Assembly: GCA_963972255.1 (NCBI GenBank)
Contig: CAXATO010000008.1
Location: 124,001-188,000 of the forward strand
Origin: UBA1479 sp002706405
GTDB taxonomy: Bacteria > Pseudomonadota > Alphaproteobacteria > Rhodospirillales > Casp-alpha2
Direction: 5' to 3'
DNA length: 64,000 nt
This document shows, one piece after another, positions 40,497 through 50,043 of the stretch. Position 1 is the first letter of the stretch. Each line of letters starts with the position of its first letter. The position numbers were made by a program, and so were the translations under genes. Under the pieces are notes generated by a model. The model was not told where the DNA came from. It saw nothing but the letters and a program-made list of their open reading frames with translations, and ran no database searches.

Positions 40497-41078
40497 ATGG
40501 ATATCCTCGAACAGAAGCGCGTCCTTCGCGTCGAAGCGGCCGCCCGCCGCAAGCGCGCGCGCGCCGACCACGGGAGCGGCGCCGCCACCGCCGTTGCCTG
40601 TCATGCCGTGGCATTGGCCCAGGCGCTGACGCCGGGGTGGGTGTCGGGCTATCTCGCCATGCAGGACGAAATGGATGTTCTGCCGGCCGTCCTTGCCATG
40701 GCGGCAAACGGCTGGCAGGGATGTCTGCCGGTGGTCGTGGGCAAGGGCCAGCGGCTTCAGTTCCGGGCTTGGTCGCCGGGGACGGAGTTGGAGGACGGTG
40801 TGTTCGGCACCCGCCATCCCGTGACGGGGGGAGCCGATGTGCGCCCCGATCTGCTGCTGGTGCCGCTGCTCGCCTTTGACCGGTCCGGCTATCGGCTTGG
40901 TTGGGGCGGCGGATTCTATGATCGAACGCTGGCGGATCTGCGGAAATCCGGCACGCCCGTGGCCGCGGTCGGGGTCGGCTATTCGGCGCAGGAAGTTGAC
41001 GCCGTGCCGCGCGACCATTACGACGCACGCCTGGATTGGGTCGTGACCGAGGAAGACATCATCAAGATCGCGCCGTGA
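40497..41078 (+). CDS. 5-formyltetrahydrofolate cyclo-ligase
   Basis: 193 residues. Converts 5-formyl-THF to 5,10-methenyl-THF with ATP. The substrate-loop motif LGWGGGFYDRTLADL matches the family GxGxGYYDR signature; the N-terminal basic helix QKRVLRVEAAARRKRARADH corresponds to the ATP-binding R/K region. The gene often follows ssrS (ygfA/fau in E. coli). The ATG at 40497 is used. No strong SD is visible because the terminator hairpin is so close. Confidence 0.92.
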   Translation: MDILEQKRVLRVEAAARRKRARADHGSGAATAVACHAVALAQALTPGWVSGYLAMQDEMDVLPAVLAMAANGWQGCLPVVVGKGQRLQFRAWSPGTELEDGVFGTRHPVTGGADVRPDLLLVPLLAFDRSGYRLGWGGGFYDRTLADLRKSGTPVAAVGVGYSAQEVDAVPRDHYDARLDWVVTEEDIIKIAP

Positions 41079-41113
41079 CGATACCGATAAGACAATAGGT
41101 GTAAGGTTCTTTC

Positions 41114-41941
41114 ATGAAAATTCTGATTGTCGGGGATGTTGTCGGCCGCAGCGGCCGGGACGCGGTGGCCAAGCACCTGCCGGTCCTGCGCGAGGCGCTG
41201 GCGCTCGACTTCGTGATCGTCAACGGCGAGAACGCGGCTCATGGTTTCGGTATTACCGAGGCCATCTGCAACGATCTCTACGCCCATGGCGCGGACGTCA
41301 TCACCACGGGAAACCATGTGTGGGACCAGCGCGAGATCATGAACTACATCGACGGCGACCCCCGCCTGCTGCGTCCCCTGAACTTTCCCACCGGCACGCC
41401 CGGCAAGGGGGCCGGCGTGTTCGAAACCAAGGACGGCCGCAAGGTCATGGTCGTTCACGCCATGTGCCGCCTGTTCATGGACCCCTTGGACGATCCCTTC
41501 GCCGGGGTCGACGAGGCTTTGAAGAACCACCGCCTGGGCGCGGCCGGCGGGCGCGGCAACGTCGATGCCATCCTGCTCGATCTGCACGGCGAGGCCTCGT
41601 CGGAAAAGATGGCTATGGCTCATTTCCTGGACGGCCGCGTGTCGGCCGTGGTCGGCACGCATACCCATGTGCCGACGGCGGACGCACAGGTGTTCAAGGG
41701 CGGCACGGCTTATCAGACCGATCTGGGCATGACCGGCGATTACGATTCCGTCATCGGTATGCAGAAAGACAACGCGACGGCGCGCTTCACCACCAAGCTG
41801 CCGCAAGGCCGATTGGAGCCCGCGAGCGGCGAAGCGACCTTCTGCGCCATGTACCTGGAAACCGACGATGGCACGGGTCTGGCGACGCGGGCCGAGCCCG
41901 TGCGCCTGGGCGGTCGCCTGGCGCCGGCGGTGCCGGGATAG
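41114..41941 (+). CDS. YmdB-family metallophosphoesterase (TIGR00282)
   Basis: 275 residues. MKILIVGDVVGRSGRDAV, VNGENAAHGFGIT, TTGNHVWDQREI and VVGTHTHVPTAD supply the dinuclear metal ligands of the family. Bacillus YmdB is a 2',3'-cyclic nucleotide phosphodiesterase that affects biofilm formation; that function in this organism is inferred. The start has AAGG upstream. It lies between the cyclo-ligase and yebC genes, all on the plus strand. Confidence 0.92.
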   Translation: MKILIVGDVVGRSGRDAVAKHLPVLREALALDFVIVNGENAAHGFGITEAICNDLYAHGADVITTGNHVWDQREIMNYIDGDPRLLRPLNFPTGTPGKGAGVFETKDGRKVMVVHAMCRLFMDPLDDPFAGVDEALKNHRLGAAGGRGNVDAILLDLHGEASSEKMAMAHFLDGRVSAVVGTHTHVPTADAQVFKGGTAYQTDLGMTGDYDSVIGMQKDNATARFTTKLPQGRLEPASGEATFCAMYLETDDGTGLATRAEPVRLGGRLAPAVPG

Positions 41942-42062
41942 GGGCGTCGCCCGAAAATCAACCTTTTCCACGGCCTGCGGCCTTTCACGGCGGACGAATT
42001 CTTGCCATATTGCGGGCCTAGCTTCACCGCCGGTGACACTCGCGCCGGTCCCATCATTTGGG

Positions 42063-42068
42063 TATAAT
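42063..42068 (+). promoter_or_regulatory. -10 element ahead of yebC-ruvCAB
   Basis: A perfect TATAAT (within TTTGGGTATAATCCC) lies 41 bases before the yebC ATG. The -35 at 17 bases is poor. I looked for the alphaproteobacterial LexA box (GTTC-N7-GTTC) here and did not find one. Confidence 0.5.
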
Positions 42069-42108
42069 CCCGACGAATCGCCACGACATATAGGGGGTTC
42101 CCGCCAAA

Positions 42109-42852
42109 ATGGCTGGTCATTCCAAATTTAAGAACATCATGCACCGCAAAGGCCGTCAGGACGCCAAGCGGGCAAAAGTCTTCGCCAAACTGGGCCGCGA
42201 AGTGACGGTCGCCGCGCGCCAAGGCCCCGATCCCAACTTCAATGCCGCCCTGCGTCTGGCCGTCGCCAACGCCAAGGCCCTCAACATGCCCAACGACGTG
42301 ATCAACCGGGCAATTCAGAAGGCCCAGGGCAGCGATGCCGAGAATTACGAGGAAATCCGCTACGAAGGCTATGGCCCGGGCGGCGTTGCCGTGATCGTCG
42401 AGGCCTTGTCCGACAACCGCAACCGCACGGCGTCGGAAATCCGCGCCGCCTTTTCCAAGAACGGCGGCAACCTGGGCGAGACGGGCAGCGTTTCCTTCAT
42501 GTTCGACCGGGTCGGCCAGATCACCTATCCGGCCGCCGTCGCCGGCGCCGAGGCCGTGTTCGAAGGGGCCCTGGAAGCGGGCGCCGAGGACGTGGAATCG
42601 GACGAGGAAAACCACACCATCACCTGCCAGCCCGACGACTTCGCCGCCGTGCGCGACGCGCTCGAGGAACGTTTCGGCGAGCCCGAGGAAGCGCGTCTGG
42701 CCTGGAAGCCTCAGAATTCCATTTCCGTCGACGAAAGCACGGCGCAGACGTTGCTGAAGCTGATCGACGCCTTGGAAGACAACGACGACGTGCAGCGCGT
42801 CGCCGCCAACTTCGAGGTCGACGACGAGATCATGGAAAGGCTGAGCGCCTAG
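42109..42852 (+). CDS. YebC/PmpR-family translation/transcription regulator
   Basis: 247 residues. MAGHSKFKNIMHRKGRQDAK, NMPNDVINRAIQKAQGSD and YEGYGPGGVAVIVEALSDNRNRT are the family hallmarks. Recent work links YebC to relief of proline-rich ribosome stalls; older reports describe DNA binding. It is the usual upstream neighbour of ruvC. The SD AGGGGG lies 15 bases upstream, slightly far. Confidence 0.95.
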   Translation: MAGHSKFKNIMHRKGRQDAKRAKVFAKLGREVTVAARQGPDPNFNAALRLAVANAKALNMPNDVINRAIQKAQGSDAENYEEIRYEGYGPGGVAVIVEALSDNRNRTASEIRAAFSKNGGNLGETGSVSFMFDRVGQITYPAAVAGAEAVFEGALEAGAEDVESDEENHTITCQPDDFAAVRDALEERFGEPEEARLAWKPQNSISVDESTAQTLLKLIDALEDNDDVQRVAANFEVDDEIMERLSA

Positions 42853-42913
42853 GACCAACGGCTGAACGCGGCAGGGATGGCGCCACAGGGATACGGAGCG
42901 GAATGGAACACGG

Positions 42914-43426
42914 ATGCGGCTGATCGGGTTTGACCCGGGGTTGAAGAACACCGGATGGGGCGTCATCGAACACGCCGGCAACCGGCTTCGCTATGTCGCG
43001 GACGGGGTCGTGTCCTCCGACCCGAAAGCCAGTCTGGCCGAACGCCTGGTGCAGCTTCACGACGGGCTGGTCGAGGTGATCCGCGTCATGGCGCCGGTCG
43101 AGGCGGCGGTCGAGGAAACCTTCGTCAACACCAATCCGACGACGACCCTGAAACTGGGCCAGGCGCGCGGCATCTCCATGCTGGTGCCGGCCCTGGCGGG
43201 CCTGCCGGTGTTCGAATACACGCCCAACCTTGTGAAGAAGACCGTCGTCGGCACCGGCCATGCGTCCAAGGAGCAAGTCCAGATGATGGTGCGCACATTG
43301 TTGCCGGGGGCGGCCTTCAAAAGCGCCGATAGCGCCGATGCGCTTGCCGTCGCGATCTGCCATGCCCATCACCGCACGGCCCCGGGCCATGCGTCGAACG
43401 CCGCCATGGCGGGGGCGGCGCGATGA
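42914..43426 (+). CDS. ruvC: Holliday junction resolvase RuvC
   Basis: 170 residues. Acidic catalytic residues are visible: D7 (GFDPGLKNTGWG), the Glu pair in AAVEETFVNTN, and the C-terminal DSADALAVAICHAHHR. It cuts Holliday junctions after RuvAB branch migration. The ruvA ATG overlaps its stop (ATGA), so ruvC-ruvA-ruvB are coupled. Confidence 0.95.
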   Translation: MRLIGFDPGLKNTGWGVIEHAGNRLRYVADGVVSSDPKASLAERLVQLHDGLVEVIRVMAPVEAAVEETFVNTNPTTTLKLGQARGISMLVPALAGLPVFEYTPNLVKKTVVGTGHASKEQVQMMVRTLLPGAAFKSADSADALAVAICHAHHRTAPGHASNAAMAGAAR

Positions 43427-44079
43427 TCGCGCGCCTCAAGGGACTGGTCGATGCGGTGGGGACGGACACCGCCGTCATCGACGTGAACGGGGTCGGCTAT
43501 CTGGTTCATGCATCGTCCCGCACCCTGGCGCAGATGGGGCAGGGCGACGCGGTCGCCCTGTTCATCGAAACTCATGTGCGCGAAGACCACATCCATCTGT
43601 ACGGCTTTCTGCGCGCCGACGAACAGGACTGGTTCCGCCTGCTGACCACGGTGCAGGGCGTCGGCGCCAAGGTGGCCCTTGCCATGTTGTCGGCGCTGAC
43701 CGGCGACATGCTGCTGCAGGCCATCGCCGCCGGTGACAAGGCGGCGATCTGCCGCGCGCCCGGCGTCGGGCCCAAGCTGGCGCAGCGCATTCTCCATGAA
43801 TTGAAGGATAAGGTCGGGGCCTTGGCTTTGGGGCCCGTGGCGGCGGCCGGTGTCAAGGAGACCGTGGGCGTGGCTGCCAAGCCCGACGCCGGCGATGCAT
43901 CACAGGATCTGTTGCGCGACGCGGCCTCGGCCCTGGTCAACCTGGGCTACACGCCGTCGGAAGCCCTGGGGGCCGTCTCCCGCGCGGCCCAGGCCTCGGA
44001 GGACGTCCTCACGCTGGAAGCCCTGATCCGGGCCGGTCTGGCCGAATTGGCCCCCGGCGACCAGCGGCGGGGGGCCTAA
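43423..44079 (+). CDS. ruvA: Holliday junction helicase subunit RuvA
   Basis: 218 residues. Domain I (MIARLKGLVDAVGTDTAVID VNGVGYLVH), the tandem helix-hairpin-helix region (TTVQGVGAKVALAMLSAL and CRAPGVGPKLAQRILHEL), and domain III at the C-terminus (LVNLGYTPSEALGAVSRA). Tetramers clamp the four-way junction and recruit RuvB. It overlaps ruvC by 4 bases and sits 5 bases before ruvB. Confidence 0.95.
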   Translation: MIARLKGLVDAVGTDTAVIDVNGVGYLVHASSRTLAQMGQGDAVALFIETHVREDHIHLYGFLRADEQDWFRLLTTVQGVGAKVALAMLSALTGDMLLQAIAAGDKAAICRAPGVGPKLAQRILHELKDKVGALALGPVAAAGVKETVGVAAKPDAGDASQDLLRDAASALVNLGYTPSEALGAVSRAAQASEDVLTLEALIRAGLAELAPGDQRRGA

Positions 44080-44084
44080 GCTGA

Positions 44085-45140
44085 ATGGCCGAGGAACGGA
44101 TGATCCAGCCGGAAGTCGTGGAAGACGATTTCGCCGCCGATCCGGGCTTGCGTCCGCAGGTGCTGGATGACTTTGTCGGCCAGGACCAGGCGCGGGAAAA
44201 CCTCAAGGTCTTCATCGAGGCGGCGCGCTCGCGCGGCGAAGCCATGGACCATGTCCTGTTCTTTGGGCCGCCGGGATTGGGCAAGACGACCCTGGCGCAG
44301 ATCGTCGCCCGCGAATTGGGCGTGGGCTTCCGCGCCACGTCCGGCCCCGTGGTCGCCAAGGCGGGCGATCTGGCCGCGATCCTGACCAATCTGCAGCCGC
44401 GCGACGTTCTGTTCATCGACGAAATTCACCGCCTCAGCCCGATCGTCGAGGAAATCCTCTATCCGGCCATGGAGGATTATCAGCTCGACCTGATCATCGG
44501 CGAGGGACCGGCGGCGCGTTCCGTGCGCATTGATCTGCCGCCCTTTACCCTGGTCGGCGCCACGACTCGCTCGGGCCTGATTACCACGCCGTTGCGCGAC
44601 CGGTTCGGCATTCCCGTGCGGCTCAATTTCTATAGCCCGGAAGCGCTCGAAGGCATCGTGCGCCGGGGGAGCAAGCTGCTGGGCCTGGACCTGACCGCCG
44701 ACGGCGCGCTGGAGATCGCCCGCCGTTCGCGCGGCACGCCGCGTGTCGCCGGGCGCCTGTTGCGCCGGGTCCGCGACTTTGCCGCCGTGGACGGATCGAA
44801 ATCCGTGAACGCCGCCGTGGCCGATGCGGCCTTGACGCGGCTCGAGGTCGATCAGCGCGGGTTGGACGCCATGGACCGCCGCTACCTGACCTGCATCTGC
44901 GGCAATTACGGCGGCGGGCCGGTCGGGGTCGATACCCTGGCCGCCGCCCTGTCCGAACAGCGCGACACCATCGAAGAGGTGATTGAGCCTTTCCTGATCC
45001 AGCAAGGGCTTCTCATGCGCACGCCGCGGGGCCGGGCCGTGACGCCGGAGACGTTCCGGCACCTGGGCCTCGACCTGCCGCCGGGCGCGCCGCAACTTGA
45101 CCTTCTTTCCGCCACAAGTGGGACGGAGGATGACGCGTGA
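44085..45140 (+). CDS. ruvB: Holliday junction helicase motor RuvB
   Basis: 351 residues. AAA+ ATPase with Walker A GPPGLGKTTL (61-70), Walker B VLFIDEIHRL, sensor TTRSGL, and the C-terminal winged-helix domain (LTCICGNYGGGPVGVDTLAA). It drives branch migration with RuvA. Its stop overlaps the GTG of ybgC. Confidence 0.96.
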   Translation: MAEERMIQPEVVEDDFAADPGLRPQVLDDFVGQDQARENLKVFIEAARSRGEAMDHVLFFGPPGLGKTTLAQIVARELGVGFRATSGPVVAKAGDLAAILTNLQPRDVLFIDEIHRLSPIVEEILYPAMEDYQLDLIIGEGPAARSVRIDLPPFTLVGATTRSGLITTPLRDRFGIPVRLNFYSPEALEGIVRRGSKLLGLDLTADGALEIARRSRGTPRVAGRLLRRVRDFAAVDGSKSVNAAVADAALTRLEVDQRGLDAMDRRYLTCICGNYGGGPVGVDTLAAALSEQRDTIEEVIEPFLIQQGLLMRTPRGRAVTPETFRHLGLDLPPGAPQLDLLSATSGTEDDA

Positions 45141-45574
45141 CCAATACCGGAGACACGCCCTGCCACCGCATGCCGGTGCGGGTCTATTACGAGGATACGG
45201 ATGCCGGCGGCATCGTCTATTACGCCAATTACCTGCGCTATGCGGAACGCGCCCGCACGGAGCTGCTGCGTGAACTGGGATTTGAAAATTCCGCGATTTT
45301 GGCGCAGAAGGGCGTCGCGCTTGCGGTGCGCCGGGTCAATGCCGAGTACCTGAAGCCGGCACGGCTGGACGATGCGCTGAGTGTCGAAACGCGGGTGCTG
45401 GCGGTGCGCGGGGCGACCGTGGATATGGCGCAGGTGGTGCGCCGGGACGACGAAGACCTGGTGCAGATGAGCCTGACTCTCGCCTGCATGAACGCGGCCG
45501 GACGGCCCGTGCGCTTGCCGGCCGAGGTGCGCAATGAAATGACCCGCATCGCCGCCGACGGCGGCGGGGATTGA
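45137..45574 (+). CDS. ybgC: Tol-Pal-associated acyl-CoA thioesterase YbgC
   Basis: 145 residues. Hot-dog thioesterase with YYEDTDAGGIVYYANYLRYAERART at about 17-41, the YbgC active-site block with the conserved Asp. It hydrolyses short acyl-CoA and in E. coli associates with phospholipid enzymes. The start is GTG, overlapping ruvB (GTGA). It leads into tolQ after 25 bases, so ruvCAB and tol may be partly co-transcribed. Confidence 0.94.
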   Translation: MTNTGDTPCHRMPVRVYYEDTDAGGIVYYANYLRYAERARTELLRELGFENSAILAQKGVALAVRRVNAEYLKPARLDDALSVETRVLAVRGATVDMAQVVRRDDEDLVQMSLTLACMNAAGRPVRLPAEVRNEMTRIAADGGGD

Positions 45575-45599
45575 GACGAACGGAACGAGACGGACAAAG

Positions 45600-46310
<711 letters not shown>

Positions 46311-46327
46311 GGCGGGGGGCAAAGGAC

Positions 46328-46786
46328 GTGGCCGTCACCATTCAACGGACCTCACGCCGCCGGCGCAAGAACCGGGCGCTGATGAGCGACATCAACGTCA
46401 CGCCGTTCGTCGACGTGATGCTGGTCCTGCTCATCATCTTCATGGTCACGGCGCCGCTTTTGACCGTGGGCGTTCAGGTCGACCTGCCGGAGACCAAGGC
46501 GGGTGCCGTGAGCGGCCAGGACGAGCCCTTGGCCGTCAGCGTCGACGCCGGCGGGCAGATCTATCTGCAGGACACGGCCGTCGACTTGGACACATTGGTG
46601 CCAAGATTGCACGCTATCACCGGCAATAATCCGGATATCCGGATCTTCGTCAGAGGGGACCAGGCCATCAACTACGGACGTGTCATGGCGGTGATGGGAC
46701 AGATCAATGCGGCCGGTTATCGGCGCGTGGCGTTGATCGCGCAGGAACCGGGCAAGGCGGCGAAACGCCCGCCGGCCAAGAAGTAA
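46328..46786 (+). CDS. tolR: Tol-Pal protein TolR
   Basis: 152 residues. A basic N-terminus (TSRRRRKNR) precedes the membrane helix INVTPFVDVMLVLLIIFMVT, where D29 is the proton-carrying Asp equivalent to D23 of E. coli TolR. The periplasmic domain follows (LPETKAGAVSG, DQAINYGRVMAVMGQI). The start is GTG at 46328. The C-terminus ends KRPPAKK. Confidence 0.94.
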   Translation: MAVTIQRTSRRRRKNRALMSDINVTPFVDVMLVLLIIFMVTAPLLTVGVQVDLPETKAGAVSGQDEPLAVSVDAGGQIYLQDTAVDLDTLVPRLHAITGNNPDIRIFVRGDQAINYGRVMAVMGQINAAGYRRVALIAQEPGKAAKRPPAKK

Positions 46787-46797
46787 GTCGGGGCCCC

Positions 46798-47742
46798 TTG
46801 CGGACCGCGCTGATCATATCCGTTTCTGGGCACGTGGGCTTGGTGCTGGCCGCTTGGCTCGGCCTGCCGTTCAGCAAGATCACGCCGATCCAGGAAGAGC
46901 AGCCGATCTTCGTGGAGATCGTCGATGTCGATGAAATCCGCAATGCGCCGCCGATCCCGGTCCAGGAAGCGCCCAAGGAAAAGGCCAAGGCCGAACCGGC
47001 CAAGCCGCCGGCCCCGCCCAAGCCGAAACCGGCCCCGCCGGCGCCCAAGCAGCCCGAGGTTGCGGCGTTGCCGCCCAAGCCGAAGTCGGAACCCGAGCCC
47101 CTTCCCAAGGCGGAGCCCGAGCCCAAGCCCGAACCGGAGCCCAAGAAGGAAGCCGAGCCGAAGCCGGAGAAGAAGCCGACACCGCCCAAGCCGAAACTGG
47201 CCCAGATCGAGGTTCCGAAGAAACCCAAGAAGCCGCAGAAGCCGACCTTCGACACGGCGTCTGTGTTGAAGACCCTTGAGAAGATCAAGCAACAGCCGCC
47301 CAAGACCGAGGAGCCGCCGGAGAAGAAAAAGCCGGAAGCCCCCAAGGACGACACCATGGCGCGCATCCGGGCGGCCCTGCAGAATAATTCCAAGGCGATC
47401 AAGTTCGACCCGGACAAGAAGGTGTCGCAGCTTGAGATCGACCAGTGGCGGACGATGATCCGCAACCAGGTGTCCAAGTGTTGGTCGCCCCCCTATGGTG
47501 CGCCGGGGGCGGAAAAGCTGAAGCCGGAGCTGCATCTGACCTTGAACCCTGACGGTACGGTGCAGTCGGTCGAGGTCGAGGATACGGCCCGCATGTTCAC
47601 CGACCGCTATTTCCAGGTCGCTGTCGAGGCGGCCCGCCGCGCGGTTCAGGACCCGCGTTGCAACAAGTTCAACCTGCCGCCGGACAAGTATCATGTCTGG
47701 CGCGATCTGAAGTTCATATTTGACCCGAGCGGAATGCTGTGA
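46798..47742 (+). CDS. tolA: Tol-Pal protein TolA
   Basis: 314 residues. One N-terminal membrane anchor (LIISVSGHVGLVLAAWLGL), a long Pro/Lys/Glu-rich periplasmic stalk (about 55-190), then a C-terminal TonB/TolA-like domain (about 225-314; VSKCWSPPYGAPGAEKL and VAVEAARRAV). The stalk is made of PEPKPE-type repeats rather than the Ala-rich helix of E. coli TolA. The start is TTG at 46798, 11 bases after tolR. Polyproline tracts make it a likely EF-P client. Confidence 0.9.
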   Translation: MRTALIISVSGHVGLVLAAWLGLPFSKITPIQEEQPIFVEIVDVDEIRNAPPIPVQEAPKEKAKAEPAKPPAPPKPKPAPPAPKQPEVAALPPKPKSEPEPLPKAEPEPKPEPEPKKEAEPKPEKKPTPPKPKLAQIEVPKKPKKPQKPTFDTASVLKTLEKIKQQPPKTEEPPEKKKPEAPKDDTMARIRAALQNNSKAIKFDPDKKVSQLEIDQWRTMIRNQVSKCWSPPYGAPGAEKLKPELHLTLNPDGTVQSVEVEDTARMFTDRYFQVAVEAARRAVQDPRCNKFNLPPDKYHVWRDLKFIFDPSGML

Positions 47743-49139
47743 TGACCAATAGGCCCATGATTATGCCCGCTAAATTCGCATTGAAAACCTTCGCCCCGCT
47801 GATCGCGCTGCTGGCTTTTGCCGCGGCCTTCGCGGACGCCCGGCCGGCCCGCGCCGAAATCACCATCGACATCACCCGCGGCAATGTGGAGCCCTTGCCC
47901 ATCGCGGTCACCGACTTCGTCGGCAAGTCCGGTGCCGCGGCCAGGGCAGGGCGGGAAATCGCCGGCGTAATCGCCGCCAACCTGGAACGCTCCGGCCTGT
48001 TCAGACCCATCGATCCCAAGGCCTTCATCCAATCGGCGGGCGCGCTCAACGCGCTGCCCCGGTTCGGTGACTGGCGCGTCATCAAGGCCCAGGCCCTGGT
48101 CCAGGGGCGGACCGAAGTCGTATCCGACGGGCGGTTGCGCGTCGAATTCCGGCTGTGGGACGTGTTTTCCGAACAACAGATGATCGGGCTTGCCTACTTC
48201 ACCGTGCCGGACAACTGGCGGCGTGTGGCGCATATCATTTCCGACGCGATCTACAAGCGCATCACCGGCGAGGACGGCTATTTCGATACCCGCATCGTCT
48301 ACGTTTCCGAACAGCCCAAGAACGCCAAGGGGGTCGGGCGCAATCGGATGAATCCGTTCGGCAAGCGTCTGGCGATCATGGATCAGGACGGGGAAAACCA
48401 CCGCTTCCTGACCGACGGCACGACTCTGGTGCTGACGCCCAGGTTCTCGCCGACGTTGCAGGAAATCACCTACATGTCCTATTTCCGCAACAACCCGCGC
48501 GTCTATATTTTCAACATCGATACGGGCCGCCAGGAAGTCCTGGGTGACTTCCCCGGCATGACCTTCGCCCCCCGGTTTTCGCCGGACGGCAAGAAGATCA
48601 TCATGTCCATGGCCAAGGACGGGAATTCGGAAATCTACGTCATGGACCTGCGCACCCGCGTGGTGCGGCAGTTGACGTTCCATTCCGCCATCGACACCTC
48701 GCCCAGCTTCTCGCCCGACGCTTCCCAAATCGTGTTCAATTCGGACCGTGGTGGCAGTCAGCAGCTCTACGTGATGGACGACCGCGGCAAGGGCGTGCGG
48801 CGCATCAGCTTCGGCAACGGGCGGTATGCCACGCCCGTCTGGTCGCCGCGCGGTGATCTGATCGCCTTTACCAAGCTGTCGGGGGGGCGGTTCTTCATCG
48901 GCGTCATGAAACCGGACGGGTCGGGGGAACGGCTCCTGGCCGAGGACTTCAAGATTGAAGGGCCGACCTGGTCGCCCAATGGTCGGGTGCTGATCTTTTA
49001 CCGCAAGGGACGGTCGGAAAAAGATGGTTCCGGTGGGAAATCGAAGCTGTGGTCCATCGACTTGACCGGGCACAACGAACGCGAGATTCCGACGCCCATG
49101 GATGCTTCCGACCCGGCCTGGTCGCCACTTATTCCCTGA
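47742..49139 (+). CDS. tolB: Tol-Pal periplasmic beta-propeller TolB
   Basis: 465 residues. Signal peptide (FALKTFAPLIALLAFAAAFA, cleavage after ARA near 36), N-terminal domain (ITIDITRGNVEPLPIAV, DFVG), and a six-bladed propeller with repeats such as RFSPTLQEITYMSYFRNN, RFSPDGKKIIMSMAKDGNSE and SFSPDASQIVFNSDRGG. It binds Pal and shuttles it. The ATG at 47742 overlaps the last base of tolA. A possible terminator follows the gene. Confidence 0.95.
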   Translation: MTNRPMIMPAKFALKTFAPLIALLAFAAAFADARPARAEITIDITRGNVEPLPIAVTDFVGKSGAAARAGREIAGVIAANLERSGLFRPIDPKAFIQSAGALNALPRFGDWRVIKAQALVQGRTEVVSDGRLRVEFRLWDVFSEQQMIGLAYFTVPDNWRRVAHIISDAIYKRITGEDGYFDTRIVYVSEQPKNAKGVGRNRMNPFGKRLAIMDQDGENHRFLTDGTTLVLTPRFSPTLQEITYMSYFRNNPRVYIFNIDTGRQEVLGDFPGMTFAPRFSPDGKKIIMSMAKDGNSEIYVMDLRTRVVRQLTFHSAIDTSPSFSPDASQIVFNSDRGGSQQLYVMDDRGKGVRRISFGNGRYATPVWSPRGDLIAFTKLSGGRFFIGVMKPDGSGERLLAEDFKIEGPTWSPNGRVLIFYRKGRSEKDGSGGKSKLWSIDLTGHNEREIPTPMDASDPAWSPLIP

Positions 49140-49250
49140 TGCGGGGAAATGTTGCGACAGTGATCATCCAAAAAGACATTTCGCGCATGCAAAATTGGAG
49201 GGGCTCGAAACCCTTTTAAACTTAAAAAGTACTTGGAATCAGAACGCTTA

Positions 49251-49285
49251 ACCGTTAATACATCACACGAACGGTCTTTTTTTAT
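49251..49285 (+). terminator. Candidate intrinsic terminator between tolB and pal
   Basis: ACCGTT/AACGGT (6 bp, 13-base loop) followed by CTTTTTTTAT. The stem is modest, but the seven-T run is strong. It would separate tolQRAB from pal, whose 221-base upstream spacer then needs its own promoter. A CCGCCGG/CCGGCGG hairpin at 49303-49321 lies in the pal leader. Confidence 0.5.
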
Positions 49286-49360
49286 AAGGCCAAGAAGTTT
49301 TCGCCGCCGGTACCGCCGGCGGATTTGCGATGCACTAAAACCCGACAAATGGGGGATTAC

Positions 49361-49861
49361 ATGCGCTTTAAAGTTCTCGGAATGGTCGCCGCCCTTGCCT
49401 TGGCAGTTTCGGCCTGCGAATCCACGTCAGGATCGGGCGCCGGCGCCTCCGGTTCTGGCCAATCTGTTACGCCGCTGCCGGCCGCCGCGCCGCTGGCTCT
49501 GAAAGATCAGTTCGTCGTTGATGTCGGTGACCGCGTGTTCTTCGCGTTCGACCGCTTTGATGTCGAACCGGATCAGAAGAAGGTCCTGGATGTCCAGGCC
49601 GCCTGGCTGAAGAAATACAGCTCCGTGACCGTGACGATCGAAGGCCATGCCGACGAACGTGGCACGCGGGAATACAACTTGGCGCTTGGCGAACGCCGCG
49701 CCAATGCGGTGAAGGAATATTTGATCTACCTCGGCATTGACGCCAAGCGGATCAAGACCGTCTCCTACGGTGAGGAACGCCCCGTGGCGCTCGGCTCCGA
49801 CGATGTCGCCTGGGCGCAGAACCGCCGTGGCGTGACCGTCGTGACGGGCCCCGGTTCCTGA
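49361..49861 (+). CDS. pal: Peptidoglycan-associated lipoprotein Pal
   Basis: 166 residues. Lipoprotein signal with Cys at position 19 (ALALAVSAC). A Gly/Ser linker, then an OmpA domain with VTVTIEGHADERGTREYNLA, LGERRANAVKEYL and GEERPVALG, the peptidoglycan-binding residues intact. Anchored in the outer membrane, it binds TolB and the cell wall. The ATG at 49361 has GGGGGAT upstream. It ends at its own terminator. Confidence 0.95.
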   Translation: MRFKVLGMVAALALAVSACESTSGSGAGASGSGQSVTPLPAAAPLALKDQFVVDVGDRVFFAFDRFDVEPDQKKVLDVQAAWLKKYSSVTVTIEGHADERGTREYNLALGERRANAVKEYLIYLGIDAKRIKTVSYGEERPVALGSDDVAWAQNRRGVTVVTGPGS

Positions 49862-49890
49862 TCTTCGGGTTGACCGTCTAGCGTTTCTAG

Positions 49891-49938
49891 GGCGCTTGTC
49901 CGGCCGCGGATTGCGGGATGGGCAAGCGCCTTAGTTTT
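49891..49938 (+). terminator. Intrinsic terminator of pal
   Basis: GGCGCTTG (49891-49898) pairs perfectly with CAAGCGCC (49923-49930); the 24-base loop has its own small CCG/CGG pairing. TTAGTTTTG follows. Confidence 0.7.
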
Positions 49939-50043
49939 GCCTAAAATTCCTGAGATCACGGGTATTCGATATTGGACCGTGACATCTCCGTTTCGGATCA
50001 AACCGCCCGATACCACCGCGACAAGAGGGACACCCGATCTCCC

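Noticed and set aside
42853..42913. SOS (LexA) box controlling ruvCAB
   Set aside because: I looked for GTTC-N7-GTTC or its complement in the yebC and ruvC upstream regions and found only widely spaced GAAC.
46925..47269. Arg/Ser/Pro-rich frame inside tolA
   Set aside because: Out-of-frame reading of the PEPKPE repeats; tolA explains the region.
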